Positions 8,455 through 15,919 of a DNA stretch of 39,174 nt are shown in pieces (position 1 is the stretch's first letter; each line of letters starts with the position of its first letter). The translations under genes were made by a program, and so were the position numbers. The notes beneath the pieces were generated by a model. That model made no database searches and had not been told where the DNA came from. It was given only the letters and a program-made list of their open reading frames with translations. Source of the stretch: Spirosoma sp. (GTDB taxonomy: Bacteria; Bacteroidota; Bacteroidia; Cytophagales; Spirosomataceae); NCBI GenBank assembly GCA_014377625.1, contig JACMPG010000196.1, positions 1 through 39,174 of the forward strand, given 5' to 3'.

Positions 8455-9104
8455 AACTTCAGGGATTTACCAGATTGGTAATACTTGCAAATCTCCTGCA
8501 GGGCGCATACGTCACATTTGGGCGAGCGGGCCACGCATACGTACCGGCCGTGCAGGATAAGCCAGTGATGCGCCTTTGGAACGTACCGCTTCGGAATATA
8601 CGCCATCAATGACTTCTCAACCGCCAGTGGCGTCGTAGCCGTAAGCGGAGCCAGCCCCAGCCGGTGCGAAACCCGGAATACATGCGTATCAACGGCCATC
8701 GTAGGCTCATTATACACCACCGATAAAATCACGTGCGCCGTTTTGCGACCCACGCCCGGCAACGTCTGCAAATCGGCCAGCGTAGCGGGTACCTCGCCCC
8801 CGAACCGCTCCATCAACGCCCGCGCCATCCCGACCAGATGCTTCGCTTTATTATTGGGATACGAAACACTGCGGATATAGGTAAACACCTCGTCGGGCGA
8901 TGCGGCTGCCAGCGATTCCGGCTCGGCAAAACGGGCAAACAAGGCGGGCGTGATCTGGTTAATTCGCTTATCGGTACACTGCGCCGATAAGATTACGGCT
9001 ACCAGTAACTCGAACGGATTACCAAAATTTAATTCGGTTTCCGGTTCGGGGTAATGCTCCGTGAAATAGTCGATAAACTGGCGAAATCGTTCTTTTTTGA
9101 GCAT
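8451..9104 (-). CDS. nth: Endonuclease III (DNA glycosylase/AP lyase)
   Basis: A 217-residue base-excision-repair enzyme that removes oxidised pyrimidines and cleaves the abasic site. The helix-hairpin-helix LPGVGRKTA spans 115-123 with catalytic Lys121, and the catalytic Asp is D139 in AVDTHVFRV. The C-terminal 4Fe-4S cluster is complete with C190, C197, C200 and C206 in the standard C-x6-C-x2-C-x5-C spacing. Length matches E. coli Nth. It is the first gene of a two-gene unit with the serine hydrolase. A 19-bp hairpin lies just upstream of its start, so its promoter must lie in or close to that hairpin, or the gene depends on read-through. Confidence 0.97.
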   Translation of the reverse strand: MLKKERFRQFIDYFTEHYPEPETELNFGNPFELLVAVILSAQCTDKRINQITPALFARFAEPESLAAASPDEVFTYIRSVSYPNNKAKHLVGMARALMERFGGEVPATLADLQTLPGVGRKTAHVILSVVYNEPTMAVDTHVFRVSHRLGLAPLTATTPLAVEKSLMAYIPKRYVPKAHHWLILHGRYVCVARSPKCDVCALQEICKYYQSGKSLKL

Positions 9105-9112
9105 AGCGAAAT

Positions 9113-9157
9113 GCCTTTATGGTTTAACTGATGCTATTTCAGTTAAACCATAAAGGC
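9113..9157. terminator. 19-bp perfect stem with 7-nt loop between the ECF sigma unit and nth
   Basis: Arms 9113-9131 (GCCTTTATGGTTTAACTGA) and 9139-9157 pair perfectly across a 7-nt loop, the most compact and stable hairpin in the window. It starts 24 nt beyond the stop of the 84-residue sigma-partner gene (9182) and ends 9 nt before the nth start codon. It probably terminates the sigma unit. Because it is so near the nth start it could also affect nth expression. Confidence 0.7.
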
Positions 9158-9181
9158 GTTACATAGCCAAACCCACTCACC

Positions 9182-9436
9182 TTACCGCGACGGGCGCAGT
9201 TGGGCGGGTGGGTTTGCCGAGTGATTCTGGGAATAGCTAAGAATGGACTGAACCAGGCTTTCGCGGGGCTGTCGTTCGATTTTGTTCATGAGCGAGCGCA
9301 GTTCGAGTGCACTCAAAAAGAACGTCATCATGTCCGGCTCGGCCATCAGGGATTCTTCGATGAGCAGGTTTTCCTCAGGCGAGGTCTCCTCATACACATA
9401 CCGGACTACATCATCTGAGGTAAAGGTTTTTGTCAT
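9182..9436 (-). CDS. Small acidic partner of the ECF sigma factor, possible anti-sigma or regulator
   Basis: An 84-residue acidic N-terminal, basic C-terminal protein with no signal peptide or membrane helix. Its start overlaps the 3' end of the sigma-factor gene by 26 nt, so the two are translated together. The N-terminal half (TSDDVVRYVYEETSPEENLLIEESL) resembles the helical start of anti-sigma factors by layout, but the zinc-binding His/Cys motif of ZAS-type anti-sigmas is absent. I recognise no family. Position suggests a role in controlling the sigma factor; this is inference. Confidence 0.7.
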   Translation of the reverse strand: MTKTFTSDDVVRYVYEETSPEENLLIEESLMAEPDMMTFFLSALELRSLMNKIERQPRESLVQSILSYSQNHSANPPAQLRPSR

Positions 9437-10010
9437 AACTCGGCGAACGTTTACTTAGCTGTTTACGCAAATTAATCAACGCGTAACGCATACGTCCCAA
9501 TGCCGTGTTAATGCTGACGCCGGTAGCATCGGCTATCTCCTGGAAACTCATTTCCTCGTAGTGCCGCATGATAAGCACCTGACGCTGTTGCTCCGGCAGT
9601 CGCTGAATCAACTCGCGCAAATGCTCGTGTGTCTCTTGCCGTATTTGGAGCGACTCAACCGAATCCTCCGCAAACTCGAGCGTATTGAACACACTGCTTC
9701 CGTCCTCAAACACCACACTGGGGTAGCGTTTGTCTTTTCGGAAATAGTCAATAGCCAAGTTGTGGGCGATTCTGACAATCCAGGGGAGAAATTTGCCTTC
9801 CTCATTGTATTTACCCGACTTTATGGTATCAACGGCCTTGATGAATGTATCCTGCATCAGGTCTTCGGCAACATACTGATCTTTGACAATCAGATAAATA
9901 GTCGTGTAAATCTTCGATTTGTGCCGTTGCACTAATTTGGCAAAGGCTTTCTCATTACCGCGGATGTACAGAGAAATCAACTCACTGTCGTTTACCTGGG
10001 CTTTTTCCAT
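9411..10010 (-). CDS. ECF-family RNA polymerase sigma factor
   Basis: A 199-residue sigma-70 family protein with only regions 2 and 4. Region 2 (~25-95) includes DLMQDTFIKAV and the -10-recognition helix FLPWIVRIAHNLAIDYFRK. Region 4 (~135-185) contains LPEQQRQVLIMRHYEEMSFQEIADATGVSINTALGRMRYAL, the -35-recognition HTH. The linker between them is Ser/Glu-rich. It is followed by an overlapping 84-residue gene rather than a membrane anti-sigma factor, so the signal it answers is unclear. Upstream lies a 310-bp AT-rich stretch without a gene. No perfect TAnnTTTG promoter is visible. Confidence 0.95.
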   Translation of the reverse strand: MEKAQVNDSELISLYIRGNEKAFAKLVQRHKSKIYTTIYLIVKDQYVAEDLMQDTFIKAVDTIKSGKYNEEGKFLPWIVRIAHNLAIDYFRKDKRYPSVVFEDGSSVFNTLEFAEDSVESLQIRQETHEHLRELIQRLPEQQRQVLIMRHYEEMSFQEIADATGVSINTALGRMRYALINLRKQLSKRSPSYDKNLYLR

Positions 10011-10319
10011 TTTCAGTAAGACAATTAGGTAACGTAGAGTGCTGTTCCGATAGTGTATATGGTTTTGAGATTTAAGAAGGCTTTAATTAATTCGGCATTA
10101 AAAGTAAGAATAATACATGTTAAATACCAAACTGTCAGTACAAAAAATGGGTCAAATGTCGTTTAGAGGACTTGCCGTATTAATAAAGTCCTAAAATGAA
10201 ATTCCTGTCCTGTGTTTCTTACAAAAGGGAGTTATTCTTGGAATTAATTGTACTTACGTCGGTTTTGGTCTTATAGATTCCGGTAACGCCCAAACCGTTT
10301 AAAAGCTTTTTTATTTTTT
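10011..10319. other. 310-bp AT-rich intergenic stretch upstream of the ECF sigma gene
   Basis: There is no convincing gene. It contains short A/T runs, including a T-rich run at 10305-10320, and the small palindrome AAAAGCTTTT at 10301-10310 beside the stop of the lipoprotein gene. A 26-codon plus-strand frame at 10196-10276 has no supporting evidence. The stretch presumably carries the sigma-factor promoter on the minus strand, but I cannot point to a clear -33/-7 pair. Confidence 0.5.
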
Positions 10320-10874
10320 TTATTTGACTTGCCCATCAACGGTAAAGTCACGCCTGCTTATGTAGGCGAGTTTCTGAAACCCTCTGACACTATAATGCAT
10401 CGATGAGCTACCCGGATTTCTCTCCAACAGCAGATGCCGCTCAGACGTATAAAGGGGATTGTCGGTTTGTAGCACGGCCTCAATTCGTCGGGGCTTCCCG
10501 TTAGGCTTTGCCAACTGTACCATCAGTGAACGTACAGTCAGGGCCTCTTCCGTTGGTTTAAGAGTATATACGTAGGTAAGCGAATCAGGCCGCTCAATCC
10601 GGTAACTGTTACGCAGAGCGGGTTTGTTTATATCGGCCTGCAGAAATAAACCCAATTCGCGGTTCCAGTTGATGTCTGCGGTAGTTTGCTGGCTCTGTTT
10701 ATCATCTATCGACACCGTTTTCTGCACGTCAGGCTGGAGAGCCGTCAAATCGGCAATCTGTTTGTTCACAAACCCAGCCACATCATAGTAAACCGGAGGT
10801 TGGTCCTGTTCGGCGGGGCTATGGCAGGCGGTGAATAGCAGACAGAACAGAAAAACGGGAAAAACAGAGCGCAT
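10320..10874 (-). CDS. Lipoprotein of unknown function
   Basis: A 184-residue protein when started at the ATG at 10872-10874. This start places a lipoprotein signal peptide at the front (MRSVFPVFLFCLLFTAC) with the lipobox Cys at residue 17; a start 31 codons further up would bury it. The mature part has alternating polar strands (NSYRIERPDSLTYVYTLKP, EAVLQTDNPLYTSERHLLLE) suggesting a beta-rich fold. I recognise no domain. It is probably membrane-anchored and facing the periplasm. It diverges from the dihydrolipoyl dehydrogenase gene. Confidence 0.75.
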   Translation of the reverse strand: MRSVFPVFLFCLLFTACHSPAEQDQPPVYYDVAGFVNKQIADLTALQPDVQKTVSIDDKQSQQTTADINWNRELGLFLQADINKPALRNSYRIERPDSLTYVYTLKPTEEALTVRSLMVQLAKPNGKPRRIEAVLQTDNPLYTSERHLLLERNPGSSSMHYSVRGFQKLAYISRRDFTVDGQVK

Positions 10875-11124
10875 AGCGGGATATAACAGAGAGCCGCTTG
10901 GTACGGCTTTACCGAACCCCAACACGATTTTCGGAAAATCGGTTTGGGGAACCAGTTTCTGAACCAAATTTGCACCCGTAACGCTATTTTCTTAGTTGTT
11001 CATTATAAGTATTCAGAGCTTAAAGCTGCCTGTTAGATACTGACACACAAACACTCTGGTGTTAGTGCCTGGCAGGAAACGTTGAGCCCTGAACTCAGAA
11101 CATAAAACGTTGAACATAAAAAAC

Positions 11125-12540
11125 ATGGAATACGACGTAATCATCATTGGTTCAGGTCCGGGTGGCTATACGGGAGCCATTCGCTGCGCCCAACTCGGCC
11201 TGAAAACGGCCATCATCGAAAAATACCCAACGCTGGGCGGTACCTGCCTGAATGTAGGCTGCATTCCATCCAAAGCCCTACTCGACTCGTCAGAGCATTT
11301 TTATAATGCAGCACATACGTTTGCCGAACATGGCATCAAACTCGACCACCTGGCCGTTGACATGCCGCAGATGATTCATCGCAAGCAGGAGGTCGTGGAC
11401 CAGACGACCAAAGGCGTGGCGTTCCTGATGAAGAAAAATAAGATCGATACCTTCTACGGCGTCGGCTCATTTGTGGACGCACATACGGTAAAAATCGCGA
11501 AGAACGACGGGGGAGAGGAAACCATCAAGGGCAAGAACATTATAATTGGCACCGGCTCCAAGCCAATGTCGTTTCCATCGATGCCCATCGACAAAAAGCG
11601 GGTTATTACCTCCACCGAAGCCCTCACACTGGAGCAGGTGCCAAAAAGCATGGTCATTATCGGCGCGGGCGTGATTGGGGCCGAACTTGGTTCGGTCTAT
11701 GCGCGGTTGGGGACGAAGGTATCGTTTGTGGAGTTTGCCGATTCGATGATTCCAACAATGGACAAGACGATGGGCAAAGAACTCCAGAAGGCCATCAAAA
11801 AACTCGGTGCCAGTTTTTATTTCAACCACAAAGTCACAAAGGTCGAAAACACCGGCGACGAAGTAGTTGTGTCGGTCGATACGCCTGACGGCCGTGGCGA
11901 CGGACCGGAACAAATCACGCTGAACGCCGACTATTGCCTCGTTTCGGTTGGACGCAAACCCTATACCGACGGGCTGAACCTCGAAGCCGCCGGGTTGCAA
12001 ACCGACAGCCGGGGCAAAATAGACGTGGACAGCTACCTCCGCACCAGCGTACCGCATATCTACGCGATGGGCGATGTGATTCGGGGAGCGATGCTGGCGC
12101 ACAAGGCCGAAGAAGAAGGTACGTTCATTGCCGAAACCATTGCCGGTCAGAAGCCGCACATCCATTACCGCCTGATTCCAAACGTAGTTTATACCTGGCC
12201 CGAAGTGGCAGCTGTGGGATACACCGAAGAAGAAGTGAAGCAGGAAGGCATTCCGTACAAAACCGGTTCGTTTCCTTTCAAGGCCCTGGGCCGGGCGCGG
12301 GCCAGTATGGACATCGACGGGCTGGTAAAGGTGCTGGCGCACAAAGAAACCGACGAGATTCTGGGCGTTCACATCATTGGCCCCCGTGCTGCCGACATAA
12401 TTGCCGAAGCCGTGGTAGCGATGGAGTTCCGGGCCTCTGCCGAAGACATCAGCCGCATGTCGCACGCGCACCCGACCTATACCGAAGCGTTTAAAGAAGC
12501 CTGCTTAGCCGCAACGGATAACCGGGCGATAAATATGTAG
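11125..12540 (+). CDS. lpd: Dihydrolipoyl dehydrogenase (E3)
   Basis: A 471-residue FAD-dependent oxidoreductase that re-oxidises dihydrolipoamide in 2-oxoacid dehydrogenase complexes and the glycine cleavage system. The N-terminal FAD motif is GSGPGGYTG, the redox disulfide is C41/C46 in GGTCLNVGCIPSK, the NAD motif is IGAGVIGAELGSVYARLG, and the C-terminal dimer-interface catalytic pair sits in HAHPTYTEAF. I chose the ATG at 11125; a TTG five codons upstream is possible but needless. It is not next to E1/E2 genes here, so it may serve several complexes. It is followed by a near-perfect bidirectional hairpin. Confidence 0.96.
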   Translation: MEYDVIIIGSGPGGYTGAIRCAQLGLKTAIIEKYPTLGGTCLNVGCIPSKALLDSSEHFYNAAHTFAEHGIKLDHLAVDMPQMIHRKQEVVDQTTKGVAFLMKKNKIDTFYGVGSFVDAHTVKIAKNDGGEETIKGKNIIIGTGSKPMSFPSMPIDKKRVITSTEALTLEQVPKSMVIIGAGVIGAELGSVYARLGTKVSFVEFADSMIPTMDKTMGKELQKAIKKLGASFYFNHKVTKVENTGDEVVVSVDTPDGRGDGPEQITLNADYCLVSVGRKPYTDGLNLEAAGLQTDSRGKIDVDSYLRTSVPHIYAMGDVIRGAMLAHKAEEEGTFIAETIAGQKPHIHYRLIPNVVYTWPEVAAVGYTEEEVKQEGIPYKTGSFPFKALGRARASMDIDGLVKVLAHKETDEILGVHIIGPRAADIIAEAVVAMEFRASAEDISRMSHAHPTYTEAFKEACLAATDNRAINM

Positions 12541-12551
12541 TCTCTGTAATT

Positions 12552-12603
12552 GTTAACATGAAAGGCCCGATAATCATATGGTTATCGGGCCTTTCACGTT
12601 AAC
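12552..12603. terminator. Bidirectional intrinsic terminator between lpd and the TlpA-like gene
   Basis: Arms 12552-12573 and 12582-12603 pair over 22 positions with one mismatch around an 8-nt loop. The stem core is GC-rich (AAAGGCCCGATAA). It sits 11 nt after the lpd stop and 9 nt before the stop of the convergent gene, so it can serve both. Confidence 0.8.
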
Positions 12604-12611
12604 CAATCGTC

Positions 12612-13868
12612 CTACTTCTCCGCTACCAGTTTGTCAATCAGCCGATTGAACTCACTCACATACTGATCGTAAAACTTGCCGGTACCGGGGCCACTGAATC
12701 CGGTATGGATGTTACGCACCTGACCCTTTTTGTCAATAACTATTGTAGTGGGAAAGGCAACAACGGCGTTCAGGTCGGGCAGGGCTTTACTGGCCTGGTC
12801 TTTCTCGCTGCCACCCGCCAGCAGAATGGGATAGTCAATGTCGAAGCGTCGTTTCATCCGCTCGATTTTCGGCCCCGATACCACCATCTCAGCCGACCGT
12901 TCGAAAGCTAAACCAAGCACCTCGACGCCCCGACTGCGATTTTTGGTATACCAGGGACTGAGAAAATTGGTCTCGTCCATGCAGTTCGGACACCACGTTC
13001 CCAGAATCTGCACTACCGTCACCTTGCCGTTGAAGCGCGGGGCGCTCAGCGAAACGACATTGCCGTTTGGTTCGGGGAAGGCGATATTAAGCGTTTTACT
13101 ACCCGGTTTCAGATACGTCAGGCTGGCCGGATCGGGGAGTTTGGCGTTGGGGTCGAGCCGGGCCGACCAGGGTTCGTAGTACGAGGCTCCCGCCCAAAAA
13201 CCGCCCGTCAGGGTGTTGGCTTTGACATTATGCTTTGCCTTGAACAGAAACACGTGCGAGCCGTCGAAACAGGACAACAGCAAGCTGTCGCCGACGACGT
13301 TACCGGCTAAGTAGCGATAGTCGCCGGTGGGCGTTAGAAACGTGCCGCTGATTTGGTTGCCAGTCTGCTTAAAAATACCGACTGCATTGACGGTATCGGC
13401 CCGGCCCGTGGTGTCGTTGAAATTGGCGGCCCACGTACCAGTTAAGTTGGCACCCGCACGTTTATCTTCTTTCGCGAAGCGATAGTCATAGCCTGCTGTT
13501 GCCTCAAATGGCAACGTAACTATTTCGTTGGGGGTACGGTGGCGTCGCCATTGGCCCCGCAGCGTATTCCCGTCTATCTTTGCGACCAGTTCGGACTCGA
13601 ACAGCCCCGCCGAAATCCGCAGCGAATCGCCTTCAACGCGGGCCGAATCGAGCGGCAGCCGCTCAGAACCGTTGAGCGCGAAAACGGTGTACATGCCGGG
13701 CTTGCTGGCGGTGGGCTGAATATCGAGACCAAAAGGCAACTCACCCCCCGGCGTTTGCAACACGGCGCGGTAGGGACCGGGCTGCACGGTAGCGGGGTCT
13801 GACGACTCGGAACAGGCAGTTGCTAAGACTATTAACGAAGCAAAAACGAACGGAATATTTTTTTTCAT
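12612..13868 (-). CDS. TlpA-like thioredoxin-fold lipoprotein
   Basis: A 418-residue protein starting at the ATG at 13866-13868, which puts a lipobox at the front (ASLIVLATAC, Cys19); upstream starts would hide it. Residues ~25-240 form a beta-rich N-terminal region, and the C-terminal third is a TlpA/ResA-type thioredoxin domain with the redox motif W-C-P-N-C (Cys293, Cys296) after VVQILGTW. Such envelope-anchored proteins reduce disulfides, for example in apo-cytochromes or metal chaperones; no cytochrome biogenesis genes are adjacent, so the partner is unknown. It diverges from rsmH across 59 bp. Confidence 0.88.
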   Translation of the reverse strand: MKKNIPFVFASLIVLATACSESSDPATVQPGPYRAVLQTPGGELPFGLDIQPTASKPGMYTVFALNGSERLPLDSARVEGDSLRISAGLFESELVAKIDGNTLRGQWRRHRTPNEIVTLPFEATAGYDYRFAKEDKRAGANLTGTWAANFNDTTGRADTVNAVGIFKQTGNQISGTFLTPTGDYRYLAGNVVGDSLLLSCFDGSHVFLFKAKHNVKANTLTGGFWAGASYYEPWSARLDPNAKLPDPASLTYLKPGSKTLNIAFPEPNGNVVSLSAPRFNGKVTVVQILGTWCPNCMDETNFLSPWYTKNRSRGVEVLGLAFERSAEMVVSGPKIERMKRRFDIDYPILLAGGSEKDQASKALPDLNAVVAFPTTIVIDKKGQVRNIHTGFSGPGTGKFYDQYVSEFNRLIDKLVAEK

Positions 13869-13927
13869 TGTGAGATCATAGTGCGAAAGCATGACAACAA
13901 CGACTGCCCACACGGGTTAGTTTCTGA

Positions 13928-14872
13928 ATGGCAACCAATTACCACGACCCTGTTTTACTCCAGCCCTGCATCGACGGGCTAAACCTGCAACCCGGCGGCA
14001 TCTACGTCGATGTTACCTTTGGCGGAGGTGGCCATAGCCGCGAAATCCTGCGCCAGCTCCCGCCCGGACCCGACGGACCGGGGCGACTATTCGGCTTCGA
14101 TCAGGATGCCGACGCCCGCGAACAGGCCCAGGCCATCGACGACCCACGTCTGACCTTCGTAGCCAGCAATTTCAGAAATCTGAAACGCTATATGCGACTG
14201 TACCGAGCAGAGCAGGTGGATGGAATTCTGGCCGACCTCGGCATTTCGTCGCACCAGATCGACACGCCGGAGCGCGGTTTCTCAACCCGCTTCGAAGCCG
14301 ACCTGGACATGCGCATGAACCAGCAAGCCAACCGTACTGCCCGGGAAGTGCTAAACGAATACACGGCTACCGACCTGCACCGGATTCTGGGCATGTACGG
14401 CGAGATTACCAACGCCCGCACCGCTGCCGGAGCCATTGTGTCGGCCCGCGCCAACAGCCCGCTCAACACCATTAATGACCTAAAAAATGCGTTGCAGCGT
14501 TTTGCCCCACGAGGGAAAGAGAACAAGTATTTCGCGCAGGTTTTTCAGGCCTTACGTATTGAGGTGAACGAAGAACTGACCGCGCTGGAGGAGTTTCTGG
14601 AGCAGGTACCCGACGTTCTGAAACCGGGCGGGCGGCTGGTGGTCATGGCGTACCATTCGCTCGAAGACCGGCTGGTGAAGAACTTCATCAACAAAGGCAA
14701 GTTTCAGGGCGAGGTCGAGAAGGATTTGTACGGCAACGAGATTAAGCCACTGCGGGCCATCACGCGCAAACCCATCGAAGCCACCCCCGACGAAGTAGCC
14801 CGCAACCCCCGCGCCCGTTCTGCCAAGCTACGTATCGCCGAAAAACCGACGGAAGAAGGAGACGACGAGTAG
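13928..14872 (+). CDS. rsmH: 16S rRNA (cytosine(1402)-N(4))-methyltransferase
   Basis: A 314-residue SAM-dependent methyltransferase (formerly MraW) that modifies C1402 in the ribosomal P site. The SAM-binding loop is the classic GGGGHS at 32-37 of DVTFGGGGHSREIL, followed by DGILADLGISSHQID, GFSTRFEADLDMRMN and, near the C-terminus, VMAYHSLEDRLVKNF. Length is typical. In many bacteria it opens the division and cell wall cluster after mraZ; here neither mraZ nor ftsL/ftsI flanks it, and the next gene is on the opposite strand. Confidence 0.97.
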   Translation: MATNYHDPVLLQPCIDGLNLQPGGIYVDVTFGGGGHSREILRQLPPGPDGPGRLFGFDQDADAREQAQAIDDPRLTFVASNFRNLKRYMRLYRAEQVDGILADLGISSHQIDTPERGFSTRFEADLDMRMNQQANRTAREVLNEYTATDLHRILGMYGEITNARTAAGAIVSARANSPLNTINDLKNALQRFAPRGKENKYFAQVFQALRIEVNEELTALEEFLEQVPDVLKPGGRLVVMAYHSLEDRLVKNFINKGKFQGEVEKDLYGNEIKPLRAITRKPIEATPDEVARNPRARSAKLRIAEKPTEEGDDE

Positions 14873-14891
14873 GGCGTACAAAACCAACCGG

Positions 14892-15740
14892 CTACTTCAG
14901 CACCACTTTGGCTATAACCGGCAGGTGGTCTGACGGGTAACGCTGCTCCTTAGCGTCGGTCAGTGCGCCGTATTTCAGCACGTCAAACTGCTTGCTGACG
15001 AATATGTAGTCAATACGATCTTTGAACGGCGCGTCGAATTTAAAACTATTGAAGGTGCCTACCGGGCCGTAGGGGGGCATTTTTGTCACGGCATACGTAT
15101 CGGACAGCAGCGTCTGGATAGTTTTAATCTGCTCAGTGTCGGGTGTTGAATTAAAGTCGCCGGTTAGGATAATCGGGGTATTTCCGGCAATTTTTTTGAT
15201 TTCCTGCACCATCAATTTTCCCGATTCACGCCGGGCCACTACGCCCTGATGGTCGAAGTGAACGCTGAAAAAAAAGAACGCCTTGCCAGTCGTCTTGTCA
15301 TCGAATTTGGCCCACGAGCAGATACGGTTGCAGCACGTAGCGTCCCAGCCTTTGCCGGGTTTGTCGGGCGTTTCGCTCAGCCAGAAATTTCCTGACTGCA
15401 ACACTGTAAAGCGGCTTTTCCGGTAGAAAATAGCCGAGTGTTCGCCCGCCGTTTTGCCGTCATCGCGGCCCGCACCTAAAAACGCATAATCAGGTAGTTC
15501 AGTAATATCGTCCAGTTGGCCGCGCAATCCTTCCTGCGTTCCGAACAGGTCGAATTCGTGAAACTGAATAAGGGCTTTGACGTTTTCTTTCCGATTTGGC
15601 CAGGCATTCACGCCATCACCGCTATTATTATAGCGCAGATTGTAGGAAGTGACCGTTATGGGAGCTGGCGACTGGGCAAGCAGGGAATGAGTCAGCAGGA
15701 CGTAGCTCAGCGCAATGATAAAACAGATTGATTTTGACAT
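14892..15740 (-). CDS. Secreted endonuclease/exonuclease/phosphatase-family hydrolase
   Basis: A 282-residue protein with a cleavable signal peptide (residues 1-22, ending LLAQ). The EEP metal-dependent fold is intact: the first-strand Asn in TVTSYNLRYNN, the metal-ligand Glu in FGTQEG, the catalytic His in SVHFDHQG, Asp/Asn in LTGDFNSTPD, and the terminal DRIDYIFV plus PSDHLPVIAKV. The family covers DNases, phosphoinositide and sphingomyelin phosphodiesterases. Its exported state and the sequence type suggest action on an extracellular or periplasmic phosphodiester or sugar-phosphate; the substrate is undetermined. It is convergent with rsmH with only 19 bp between stops. Confidence 0.9.
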   Translation of the reverse strand: MSKSICFIIALSYVLLTHSLLAQSPAPITVTSYNLRYNNSGDGVNAWPNRKENVKALIQFHEFDLFGTQEGLRGQLDDITELPDYAFLGAGRDDGKTAGEHSAIFYRKSRFTVLQSGNFWLSETPDKPGKGWDATCCNRICSWAKFDDKTTGKAFFFFSVHFDHQGVVARRESGKLMVQEIKKIAGNTPIILTGDFNSTPDTEQIKTIQTLLSDTYAVTKMPPYGPVGTFNSFKFDAPFKDRIDYIFVSKQFDVLKYGALTDAKEQRYPSDHLPVIAKVVLK

Positions 15741-15876
15741 GACGTACTGATGGAAGAGACACTAAAAAGCGGTGAACAGATATTTTCTCATGCTTTCGAC
15801 GCGCTTTTATCTCATCTGATCCGGTTATGTCCGGTTTACCATACCGCGCCAGTTTTTTTCTTGCCCCCGCCTTCCG

Positions 15877-15884
15877 TAGATTTG
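15877..15884 (+). promoter_or_regulatory. -7 promoter element for the yifB-like gene
   Basis: TAGATTTG matches the Bacteroidota -7 consensus TAnnTTTG at every fixed position and lies 35 bp upstream of the ATG at 15920. A TTG at 15861-15863 is closer than the usual 19-21 nt, so the -33 part is unclear. If real, it excludes the upstream in-frame start at 15827. Confidence 0.45.
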
Positions 15885-15919
15885 GTGTTCGTCACCATCA
15901 CCCATTCTTACGTAACTCT

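Noticed and set aside
10196-10276. 26-codon plus-strand frame encoding a hydrophobic-ended peptide in the intergenic stretch
   Set aside because: No ribosome-binding or promoter signal, and frames of this length are expected by chance in 310 bp of AT-rich DNA.
11467-12471. 334-codon minus-strand open frame opposite lpd
   Set aside because: It lies fully antisense to a well-conserved lpd frame, has a composition typical of a reverse-frame shadow (His/Arg/Gly/Phe-rich) and no recognisable domain.
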